Assembly: GCA_035578905.1 (NCBI GenBank)
Contig: JAQJVL010000005.1
Span: 5,276,480-5,340,479, forward strand
DNA: 64,000 nucleotides
Source of the DNA: Stictocephala bisonia
Lineage: Eukaryota > Arthropoda > Insecta > Hemiptera > Membracidae
Reading direction: 5' to 3'
Every line of letters starts with the position of its first letter. Within the stretch, counting starts at the first letter, position 1. Below the pieces are notes generated by a model that ran no database searches, was not told where the DNA came from, and saw only the letters and a list, made by a program, of their open reading frames with translations. Shown piece after piece: positions 53,679 to 63,678 of the stretch. The position numbers were made by a program, and so were the translations under genes.

Positions 53679-56244
53679 CCCTCTCTCTGTTATGGTTCGT
53701 ATTACAAACCATTAAAACGGCCGCGCGTATGTTATGGTTCGTATTACGAACCATTTTGCAGCGCTACGCTAAAATGATTTTCGTGCGATTACGAAATGTC
53801 CGATCGCAATAAGAGTATACTCGTTTTAAAGATCGAAAACAGCACTACATTTTCATATATATACATGCTGTCATTGGTCGAATTTTAGTTTAGTTGTCTT
53901 TGGTCAAAGTATGCGTCAAGTTTAGTATGATTCGTGTCAGCTGTCAGTAATGAGGTTTGTTGGAGTTGTTTACATTTCTGTTTGTGTTTAGTGAAAATGG
54001 ATCCTAATTTCGCAGATCATTCAAGTGATTTACGAGAATTATTAGTTGAAGAAGATGAGGATAGTGATTCAAGTGATATTGTGCTAGAAGACGATCCATC
54101 AGATGAATCTCTTACTGATTATTCATCTGGTAGCGGCGATGAATATACTCCAGACTTAGATGACTTGGAAGTTTCAGATAGGGATGATGATGATGTTATA
54201 CCTCAACGAAATAATGTAAGTAATAATAATAGGCCTATACCATTACCATCACCACCTGCAGCCCCTGTTTGGGTTAGAGTCAATCCCCCCGTGGCAGATA
54301 AAAATGTTGAAGCAAATTTTCAAATAAGAAACTCTGGACCTAAAAATATGCCTCCTAGAAACTCGAAACCAATCACATATTTCTATCTGTTTTTCACTAC
54401 AATAGTCTGGAATCATATTGTGAGACATACAAATTATTATGCTGGAATATCTGCTAACAAAAAACGTGCCTCTGGTGAAATGAAAACTTTTTCAAGGGTG
54501 AAAAAATGGGTTGATGTAACTGTTTTAGATATGAAAAAGTTTTTCCATAATGTTGAATATGGGACTGAGCAAAAGGAAAACTTGTCTACTTATTGGGACA
54601 CTAGACAATCTCAGGCTTTTCAGTTTTACTCAAGAGTTATGTCATCTAACAGATTTCTTGCAATTAACTCATTTTTACATTTGACACTAGCACCTACTCT
54701 CTGAAGAAATGATCCTGGATACGACCCGTGGGTCAAAGTAAGGTTCTTATTAGATCATTTGAACTCTGCTTTCAAAACATACTTTGAACCCTTCCAAAAT
54801 TTATGTATTGGCGAATCCATCATTGGCATGAAGAACAGATGTTCGTTTATACAATATCTTCCTAACAAAAAACATGCCAGATATGGAATAAAAAAATTTG
54901 AACTTTGTGATAGTCAAACAAATTACATTATTCACTCTGAACTGTATAGTGGTAGTAATTTTATGAGAGGTAATTGGGCACCATTTACAGAAAAGGTTAT
55001 CACAGAAATATTGAGAAAAAGTAACAGGCTAAACAAACATCATCATTTGTTTCTCGACAATTTTTATACTAAAATACCCTTGGCAGAATCACTTTTGAGT
55101 AAAGATACATATTTAACAGGTACCATTAATAAAAATTCTAAATTTCTCTGTAAAGCTGCTATTGAAAAGAAACTGGGGGAGAGAGAAAGTATATATTATA
55201 GAAAAGGAGGGGTTCTCTTAGTTGGATTCCGACAACGTGTTTCCCGTAAACCTGTTTATTGTATAACAACCGGCTGCCATGCAGAAGATAGACTTGTTCG
55301 GAGTAAGAAGGGTTTAGAGGGTATGAAACCATACCTCATACATAAATATAACCAATTTATGGGTGGTGTAGATGTTTCAGATAAATCTATTTATCATCTA
55401 TCTTGCTCTAGGCCTACCCAAAAATATTGGAAAAAGATTTTCATGAACTTTATTGACATGGCGATGTTCAACGCATACATACTCTATTCTATGAACTCGG
55501 ACAAGCCAATGAAAAGGTATGACTTTCATGTGGACATCATTGAGGAATTAGCTGGCTTCAAAGAACCAACTGTAGGCCAACCTCAGCCTGTTCCAGGACC
55601 CAGTGGAGATGCAGCTCATCAACTACAGCTTCTACCAAATAAAAGGCATCTGCTTTGTGAAGTTTGTGGAATTGAGGAAAAGAAAAATGGAAGGAGAGGA
55701 AGGAGTACTTACTGGTGTCCTGGTTGCAACTGTGGCATCCACAAACATTGTTTCAATAAATTACAGCACTTTTGGAGGCCAGTAAGGGTGGGAAGAAAAA
55801 GGAAGCTGACAGATGATGACACATCGGACTAAAAGTATCGATAAAAAATAGTGTACATATTTGTGTTTATTTACCTAACTTTTTTTCCTTTGATAGTATT
55901 GCTAAACATGTGTATATATTTTTAATCTACATTACATTTCTAACAACTTGGCTATCTTGAATTTTTCATTTCTTCAAAAACCATATGTGCTAACTGAGCC
56001 AGAACTTATAAAATATAAATTTATAAATATTTTTTTATGTTTACTTCTCAACACCTTCGAAACCAATCAAGGTAAGGACTCAAAATATATTTCATATTAT
56101 AGAGCATGTTTTTGTGAATAAAATGGTATACAATAAGTTTTAGTTACTGCTACATTTATATATTATAGTAATTTTTATGTAAAACCTTGCAAAATCGTAA
56201 AAACAGTGTAACATTTTAGGGTTATTAGTACAACAGTGGGAGGG
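53679..56244 (+). mobile_element. Near-complete piggyBac element (2566 bp)
   Basis: TTAA at 53675-53678 and 56245-56248. The left end CCCTCTCTCTGTTATG and the reverse-complemented right end CCCTCCCACTGTTG form short inverted repeats. Just inside the left end ATGGTTCGTATTACAAACCA (53692 on) is repeated at 53734 as ATGGTTCGTATTACGAACCA, each nearly palindromic and possibly transposase binding sites. Carries one transposase gene. Confidence 0.93.
53997..55832 (+). pseudogene. piggyBac transposase with one stop and a lost catalytic Asp
   Basis: One frame of 611 codons plus stop from the ATG at 53997, broken only by TGA at 54702-54704 (codon 236). It starts with an acidic, Ser/Asp-rich N terminus (about residues 10-70), usual for PGBD-like proteins. 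The catalytic region follows. The first site, normally IDES, reads CIGES (Gly at residue 272, 54810-54812). The second Asp (FLDNFYT, residue 354) and third Asp (GGVDVSD, residue 459) are present with piggyBac spacing. A C-terminal Cys-rich finger (CEVCGIEE, WCPGCNCGIHKHCF) ends the protein. Intact frame apart from these two lesions suggests a recent element. An upstream extension to 53934 lacks conserved sequence. Confidence 0.92.
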
Positions 56245-56349
56245 TTAAAAACATAAAAAAGCTTTGTCAGCCAGTCACCACTTTCATCAGTAAGTAAATG
56301 CTTTATGGATCAAAATGTCCTTCAATTAATTATGATTCAAGTCTTGTAA

Positions 56350-56640
56350 TAATAGACTTTACTCCCTCGTAGGAAGTGAAAACTGCTGAACTGGTGTGGG
56401 CAGATGTAACTACTGGAGGTGTAAATAGGGATTGTCACTTGATCAATCATGTGATAGTGGGGAGTCCATCCAAACAATTGATCATTCAGTTACAGAGTGT
56501 CCCCTTTGCTCTGTTACAGAGCCATTATCTAGCATAAATATAATCAGTGAGGCAGGTTTTATATGGCTTGGTGGATTGGGGTTGCTTTGTGAATATGATC
56601 CATGTATTCATTTTTTATGTTAGGGATCTTATAGTTTGTG
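56350..56640 (+). mobile_element. LINE ORF2 C-terminal remnant
   Basis: The frame at 56432-56623 reads SCDSGESIQTIDHSVTECPL, like the C.CG....TIDHI...CPL segment of Jockey/CR1-type ORF2 and like the remnant at 10080-10310. Short and decayed. Confidence 0.5.
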
Positions 56641-56761
56641 GGATCACTTAATATTTTAATTAATAAAAAGCGTGACTTTTTCATCTTGTTCCAAATATAT
56701 ATTACAGCTTATTTTTTATTTTTATAAATTAATAAATGGTACTTGAAGACAAGCGATACGC

Positions 56762-56823
56762 TATATATATTGGAAGGTAGTCGTTTCATGTAACAAGTCA
56801 CTTTTATTCTGTTCTTGTACATA
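56762..56823 (+). repeat. ~200-bp dispersed repeat, 5' part of split copy
   Basis: TATATATTGGAAGGTAGTCG to CTTGTACATA matches 62285-62340. The rest of this copy resumes at 60774, so the intervening 3.95 kb is an insertion. ATA is present on both sides of the insertion. Confidence 0.8.
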
Positions 56824-56989
56824 AAGGTCATTTTCAAATTGAGGGATAAAATAGAAAAAGTTTTTTTTAAAATATTTTTTCTTAAAATTACGTGAATTGT
56901 TTGTTAATTGCGTACAATATCATAGCAATTGCAATGCTATACTAAACAGAGCTGAATTATCTAGTTTTTACAGTTTTTTCATGCATTAC

Positions 56990-58862
56990 CTACTTTTATG
57001 GAAATGGATTTTTGGAAGCTCTGGACAGGTACAACATAACTGGCAAAGAGAAAGATAAGAGGAATGCAAGTCAACTGAAAAAGAAGTGTTGCAGATGAGA
57101 CGCTGCAAAGAAGTAAACAGCCTTGCAACCAACAACTGTCTGTAGAGACAGAGAACCTGAACATTCCTTCACTAGTTCTCCACCCCACAAACTGTGAAGA
57201 GGTCTATAAGACTATAAGCTCTCTAAAACCTCATCTGGGTATGACGGGATATCAGCCAAATTAATTAAGACCTGCAAGGAAGAACTAATTAACCCACTGG
57301 TTGCGATTATAAATAAATCATATTCCTCAGGGACCTTTTCCACCGCCTTAAAACTGTCAAAAGTATATCTTAAGTTTAAACAGGGATCTACTACTCAAGC
57401 ATCAAACTACAAGCCGATTTCTTTAATACCGACCTTTTCTAAACTGATAGAAAAACTGACCCTGACTGTCTAGTCAACACTAGGTAGAGTCTTCTTTCAC
57501 CACCTATCTACCAATGGACTTTTCCCAACCCAACAACATGGATGTCTCCCTGGCAGATCAACCACCTCAGCTTTAATCGACTTAACAGAATATATAATTG
57601 ACCAGCTTGAAGACGGCAACACCACCACCGCCATTTTCCTAGACTATAGCAAGGCTTTTGACTCTCTTAATCATGACCATCTTATGAAGAAATTGGCCAC
57701 GCTAGGAATTCGAGGACCAGCTCATGACTGTTTCAAAAGCTAACTTACAGGAAGAAATCAAATAGTTGAGATGAGCTACGTCACCAACAAAACCATTCAA
57801 CAGGTGAAGTCCAAGCCAAAGAGTATCATCCGAGGAGTTCCACAAGGGTCTGTACTGGGGCCAGTTCTATTTACTCTATACACCAGTGACTTAACAAGAT
57901 ACCTGAATAGCTATAGCCAATGCATTATGTACGCAGATGACACTGTCTTACTTCTAAGTGATGAAAACCCTAATCAGCTGGAAGTAGCATCACACACAGC
58001 TTTTAACATGGCAGTTCAATACTGTCATCAAATGACCTTGTTATTTTGAGAAAAACTCAACACTTCATACTGGGAGGGCACAAAGATAACACATGTCGAC
58101 TACCCGAACCGGAAGATAACAACACGACAAAATACTTAGGTATACTAATTGACGACTCTGTCTTGGACACCTCACATAGACCACTTCTGTAACAAGCTGA
58201 GTACAGGCCTCTTTGTGGTGCGAAGAATGAAGTGGATAGCCAACACAGACACTGCAAAGACTGCATACCACACACTATTTGAGAGTCATCTGCGCTATGG
58301 AGCTACAGTTTGGGGTGCTAAACAAAACACAATCTGGATCGACTATTGATCATACAAAAACGTGCCATAAGGATACTGGCCGAGCTTCAGCCCAGAGAAA
58401 GCTGTAGAGAATCGTTCAAAACCCTAAACATTCTCACAGTGGTAAACCTCTATATTATGGAAACAATAATACACCATCATCTAAAGTCACCACAGCCTTT
58501 GAAAACAGCAGGTCAGATGCATCACTACAATATCCGGCATGGAGCAAACTACTGCCTCCCTATCCACCACCGCTCACTGACAGAAAGGAAACCAAGCTAC
58601 GCTGGAAGATAAATGTGGAACGCCCTACCCTTGAAGCTGAAGACAATTGGAGGACAACGTTTTCATGAAGAGCTGAAAAATTGGCTACTAGCCAACCCAT
58701 TCTATACTATATCAGAATTCACGAACCGGGGATGACATTACAATCAACAAAATATATATAACAAATCGCAACCTTCTACAACATTGTAAAACTTGTATTT
58801 ATGACGCTCACACTGTTCTTGAAGAACATGTAAATAAAGAATTATTGTCTATTGTCTATTTA
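56990..58862 (+). mobile_element. Jockey/CR1-like LINE, 5'-truncated
   Basis: ORF2 remnants in order: GYDGISAKLIKTCKEELINP; STALKLSKVYLKFKQGSTTQ then ASNYKPISLIPTFSKLIEKL; FPTQQHGCLPGRSTTSAL; FLDYSKAFDSLNHDHL (motif A); IIRGVPQGSVLGPVLFTLYT; CIMYADDTVLLLSDENP (intact YADD); then KRAIRILAELQPRESCRESF and LNILTVVNLYIMETIIHHHL. Several stops and frameshifts. The 3' end has AATAAAG and an ATTGTCT-repeat tail (to 58862). Inserted in the array transposon. Confidence 0.9.
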
Positions 58863-58877
58863 ACCTATGAAATTTCA

Positions 58878-60595
58878 TCAGGTCACTAACGTTTTTTAAG
58901 CAAATAAAAAAATTGAAATAGAATCTTGAAGACAATATAAAACACGTTATCATCTAATTTATTTAGATAGGAAAGCTTTGTCACATTGAAATTATTTGAT
59001 TTTTTCTTTTTAATATAAAATCGGGACCAAATTGAAACTTTTTATAAATTCAAAGTTTTTGTCAAGAAAACTTTTGCAAAACTTAAAACAAATAATTTTG
59101 TTTGTTCTTCTTTCAAGTAACTGCTAAGAGAAGAGCTTATATATTGACAAAATTAAATTAAATTAAAAGGAAAATTCATAGTTTTGAAGATTTTACATGC
59201 ATTTTAGTGAGGGTTAGCGGCCTGATTCACCGTTAGCAATCTGATGTTGGCGATCGCCAAGAATGGCGCAGCAGTGCGCTAAATTATCAAACTTGATTAT
59301 AATTAGGGTTTCAAACAAAACCTAAGATGGCCAAAGTACCATACAACTATTTTAGAATATTTAAACTACACAAATTTATATTTTTAGCCAACATTTGTGA
59401 AAATAATTAACGTTAATGAACTGATCACATTTGGGTAGGAAGATGAAGGCATTAAGGATTACCAGTACCTAATAATATGTACAAACATTACATATTTTTT
59501 GTAAAAAGATGACTTAAAATAGTTTGTCACATGTGTGCAAAAAACTTCTTAAGTTACTGCAACATCAGGGCCAATTAACTGTTGAAGTTGAAACGGTATG
59601 TTTTTATGAACCAGTACAAAAACAATACTTTTTATGTGTTTTTGTTGTGGCCTAAAACTATTAAACATACAAAAGTTATATAAAAATATATAGTTTTATT
59701 ATAATTGGATCACAAACAAAAATCTATTAGTCTAATAATATAAAATTCAGAAAAGACAGTAATTAATAAGAAGACCGATTTAAATTATGAATATATTACT
59801 TTTCAAGCAGTTAAACACGTTATTTAAAAAACTCCTACATTTGTATACGTTTTTAATACCTTGAAAGCCATATAAAAAGGTTCAATATTACGTTATTAGC
59901 ATTATTCAGCACGATTTAACCAGGTCGCTAACGTTAGCGATATGAGCAACGAGATCCTGTCAGGTTGCAACGTTAGCGATCTGATCGTTAGCGACCTGAG
60001 TGAGTAATTTTGGCTTCTTTGCCTACACTGAATTGGCAAGCCCAGCATTGCGCCAAACAAACTTTGAGGTTAATGCAGACATCAGTAGGTGATATGTATT
60101 GAAGCTCCTTGAAACATTTTCTCTATCAGTATCAAAGTTATAAACGTTAGCGACCTGATTTATAATTAACATACTGTTCAAGAATTACCTGAATAGAAGT
60201 TTTCTTGTAGAATAATTCCAAAATAATATTAATGTTGATTAATAATACTAATTCATTAATATAATGAATTAATGTTGTTCCTGAAACAACTCACAAATCA
60301 ACTCGTTTAACTTTATCAGATAAACAGACGACAGCCCCTGCCCTTCTTACCGCATTTTCGTCAATCTGGCAGCAAATTTAAAATGCCGTGTACGATCGGC
60401 ACTGTATTGCGGGACGTGCATATATTATCAAATAATGTGTTTAATGTTACTATTAAGTTTCAAAACACTTTGAATATGGAAATAAAGGTTTTACAGAATA
60501 TTTAAACACATTCAAACATATTTTACATAGTTTTATTTATAAAATACACAGCTTTATGTAATGACTTTGCCTGGTAAGGACAGTTAGCGACCTGA
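58878..60595. repeat. Array of 13-bp GTTAGCGACCTGA motifs
   Basis: Forward copies: 59213-59225, 59232-59244, 59933-59945, 59972-59984, 59987-59999, 60146-60158, 60583-60595. Inverse copies: 58878-58890, 59920-59932, 59960-59971. Exact or with one to three changes (GCAATCTGA, GCGATCTGA and GCGATATGA variants). Both outermost copies point outward as TCAGGTC.CTAAC. A cluster of five lies at 59920-59999. Confidence 0.88.
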
Positions 60596-60773
60596 CGAAA
60601 ATGGCTTTAAAAAAATTATTTTCAACACTTAAAATTAAGTAATTAGTCTTTTTTCATATCCATAGGGTGCTTCCTTCATAGAACTATCACTGAAATATTG
60701 GTTTGTAATTTCAATTAAAAAATCTGAAAAAAATTTTGGGATTTGAATTCTTCCTCAATTTGAAATTGACCCC

Positions 60774-60920
60774 ATAACAGCAATAGAGAGCAATAGAGTT
60801 GAGATTGATCTTGACGATGAGTGTGAGTTGTGAAGAATGAACATCATTTTGTGTTTTGGATGATAGGTTCATCACAATGGATTGTGCCATTCATTTGGAT
60901 TGCATTGTTTTCATTATAGG
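60774..60920 (+). repeat. ~200-bp dispersed repeat, 3' part of split copy
   Basis: ATAACAGCAATAGAGAGCAA to GATTGCATTGTTTTCATTA, closely matching 62337-62486. Completes the copy begun at 56762. Confidence 0.85.
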
Positions 60921-61615
60921 TGTCATTACACTTCTCTGTGAAACCTATTTGTGCAGTGAAGTACAGCATTCTTATATACTTTAGGTTTTCCTATGAAACA
61001 AGTTAAATTTTTCACCCAAATAAACTTTATAGCTGGTGCTCACTGTATTTAAACTTCACAGTTTAAAAAATTTAAAAACAAAACTGAAGCCAGTAAATCA
61101 GATCTTATTGAAAATGAGTCCAACTACAAGACACCACATGAACAGCATCATGTTTACCTTAGTCTATTGTAGTGACATTTATGTTCAAAATTTGTGTTTA
61201 GTTTTTAAAATGTAAATCTTGCCATTTATTAATTAATTAGCACAAGTGTTTTATTTAATGAAAACAGTATAATATCACAAGGTAACGGTGGCTGTTGTGA
61301 GTTGTGCTATAGTATTACACTAGGCAATATCTTATAACCTTCCACTTCGTACAACATGAAACTCTTACTTAAGTTTGTCAAAATGCTTAAACCCAGCCTT
61401 GGAATATTTGTTTAGATTAGATAATGCACTGTGTATTTAAGCTTAGTACGATATGCCAAATTGTACTTTATACGATGAACATTTTTATAGTACTCAAATA
61501 GATTGTATGAACTTAAAAAATGTATCTAACTAACAGTTAAAACTATGTTTTGTACAGAAATAAATGTTGTTATTGAATCTAATATTTCTTTTGTCCAGTT
61601 AAACTTATATTACAT
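60921..61615. other. Intronic AT-rich stretch
   Basis: No gene or repeat recognised. Confidence 0.45.
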
Positions 61616-61619
61616 GGTA

Positions 61620-62633
61620 TCCTGGCTACATATTTTTGAATTCTAGGCCTAATTTAAAGCAGAAAATGAAAGACAAAGTTTTATTGAATTCCGCTCCGTT
61701 TAACATTTATATACCTCTGGTTGTGTTTTTTTACAAAAACAAATTAATAATTCAAGAACGGTTTAACCTACTGACTTAAAATGTTGCAAAGTTCTTTTCA
61801 TTAACACTGTTAAACAGTATAAAAATAACTATTGGGTTTTCTTAAGCCATTTCAAAATGAAGGTAATTTAAAACATTTAAATCAAAATAAATATCTTGTA
61901 AACTGTTAGGTGCATAAATGTTACACAAAAATATTTATTTAAGCTAATTTAATCACAAATCTATTAGTACCTTAATATTTATTGTAAGCCTATTAGTAGT
62001 GGAGTTTTGGTTAAAAATCTATTTTACTGCATTCTCTGGATTGCTGGACTGCAATATGATGTAAAATAATTTTTTTTACCAAACATCCACTACTAATAGG
62101 ATTACAATTAAATTAGTAATAGATTTGTTATAAATAAGTTGAACATTTTTGTTTTTGTGTAAAATTGAAGAACCTTAAAGTTTACAGAATATTTTGATAA
62201 AATATTTTAAACGATCATCGTTTTGAAGTGGCTAATTATAACTGTTTATTTTTGTACTGTTTAACAGTGTCAATGATATATTGATATATATATATTGGAA
62301 GGGAGTCGTTTCATATAACAAGTGCTTGTCCTGTACATAACAGCAATAGAGAGCAATAGAGTTGAGAATGATCTTGACGATAATTGTGTGTTGTGAAGAA
62401 TGAATATGATTTTGTGTTTTTTTGATGATATTTTCATCACTATGGATTGTGCCATTCATTTGGATTGCATTGTTTTCATTGTAGATAAGTCAGTTGGTTA
62501 AACCGTTCTTTAGTTATTATTTATTTTTATTTTTTTGTAAAAAACAGACACTAAACAGAGCGGAATTTGATAAACTTTGGCCTTCATTTTCTACTCTAAA
62601 TTATGTGTAGAATCTGAAAATATATACCCAGGA
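61620..62633. mobile_element. Foldback element with ~400-bp inverted arms
   Basis: The left arm runs inward from TCCTGGCTACATATTTTTGA (61620) and the right arm outward to CCCAGGACATC (62627). Paired landmarks: GCAGAAAATGAAAGACAAAG (61660) with the inverse near 62580; AACACTGTTAAACAGTATAA (61804) with TACTGTTTAACAGTG (62255); CCTATTAGTAGTGGAG (61989) with CCACTACTAATAGG (62088). The centre is nearly without loop (ATTGC-TGGACT-GCAAT, 62040-62055). No ORF. The right arm is interrupted by the 200-bp repeat. Confidence 0.82.
62277..62486 (+). repeat. ~200-bp dispersed repeat, intact copy
   Basis: Runs from TATATATTGGAAGGGAGTCG to GATTGCATTGTTTTCATTGT, inserted in the right arm of the foldback: the arm stops matching at CAATGA and resumes at AGTCAGTTGG. 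No inverted ends and no coding frame. Confidence 0.8.
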
Positions 62634-62654
62634 CATCTTTTTTGTTACACCCTG

Positions 62655-62659
62655 TATAT

Positions 62660-62719
<60 letters not shown>
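62655..62719. repeat. (TA)n microsatellite
   Basis: About 60 bp of TA repeats directly left of the mariner at 62720; the same TA sequence continues between and beyond the two mariners. Confidence 0.95.
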
Positions 62720-62720
<1 letters not shown>

Positions 62721-63670
62721 GAGGTACGTCCAGAAAGTAAGTTCCGTTTGGTAATAAAAATAATTTGTCTACAGATACAGAAAAAATATTTATTGCACTA
62801 AAATCTACAACTCTTAAACTACTTTTCTACATAACTGCCGAAATTTTGCAGGCATTTGTCATAGCGTGGCACAAGTTTTTCTATGCCTTCTTCATAGAAG
62901 GTTGCCGCCTGTGTCTTCAACCATTTGGAAACATTTTCTTTCAGCTCTTCGTCATCGTTGAAGTGTTGACCGCCAAAAAACACTTGGGGAGGAGAAACCC
63001 AAGTTTCATCTCCTGTGACTATCTGTGACAGAAAATCTTCACCGCCTTCATCATAACGGTTCAAAAACCGTTTCAACGGTTCAAAAACAAAAAAGTGCAC
63101 TACCCATCCGTTGTGTTTTGTGTTGCTCAGTAAGAATTTTCGGTACCCAGCGTGAGCAAAGTTTTCGAAATTTCAGTTTTTCAGTAACAATGATCATGAG
63201 ATTTGGGGGAATTCCATAGCGAGAGCACTCATTGTAAACTTACGGTTTTCCTTGATCTCATCAATCGTGTGAACCAGTTCTTCTGTAATCAAAGATGGAC
63301 GCCCACTTCGTTCTTCATCATGCACTTCATTACGTCCTTCATTAAACTGTTGGACCCATCTTCTCACCATTGAATCACTCATCGCATTTTGTCCTTAAAC
63401 CTCGCAAATTTGCCGATAAATGTCAATCGGTTTCACTTTCTTAGCATTCAGAAAACGAATCACAGATCTGATTTCACAAGCGGCGGGATTTTCGATCAAC
63501 ACCGACATTTTAAACAAGCACAACAAAGCGTACGAGACTAACAGCGATCTCAAAATGGCGCACGTTTCTTCTCCTTGATACAGAGCGTCTGCCGCGCATG
63601 CGCGGAACTGCGATCGTAGCGCTGCAGCGGATATAAATGGAAACGGAACTTACCTTCTGGACGTACCTCG
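62720..63670 (-). mobile_element. Internally deleted mariner (951 bp)
   Basis: Inverted ends CGAGGTACGTCCAGAAAGTA at left and the same sequence as the reverse-complemented right end, nearly perfect for about 28 bp. TA target on both sides. About 0.35 kb shorter than a normal mariner. Confidence 0.93.
62819..63508 (-). pseudogene. Mariner transposase pseudogene, catalytic core deleted
   Basis: From an ATG at 63508: MSVLIENPAACEIRSVIRFL, then KPIDIYRQICEV and an in-frame TAA. The HTH part follows (VRRWVQQFNEGRNEVHDEER, SGRPSLI). After frame changes comes FLSQIVTGDETWV, then a jump to FFGGQHFNDDEELKENVSKW and FGSYVEK at the C terminus. The segment that should carry the HDNARPH-type second and third Asp is missing. 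A 17-bp tandem duplication (GGTTCAAAAACCGTTTC) lies near 63056-63090. Confidence 0.9.
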
Positions 63671-63678
63671 TATATATA

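Larger units (their letters stand above)
56824..60773. mobile_element. DNA transposon with GTTAGCGACCTGA array, split by a LINE
   Basis: The left end AAGGTCATTTTCAAATTGAG and the reverse-complemented right end GGGGTCAATTTCAAATTGAG are inverted repeats of about 20 bp, with ATA (or ATAA) duplicated outside. Inside, TTTCATCAGGTCACTAACG (58873) and TTTCGTCAGGTCGCTAACT (reverse complement, ending at 60600) form a second inverted pair. Taking out the LINE at about 56990-58862, each lies roughly 170 bp from its end. No transposase frame remains, so it is non-autonomous, about 2.1 kb without the LINE. Superfamily not determined. Confidence 0.75.

Noticed and set aside
62577..62801. 74-aa ORF with YIYIYIY repeats
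   Set aside because: Translation of the TA microsatellite and the mariner end.
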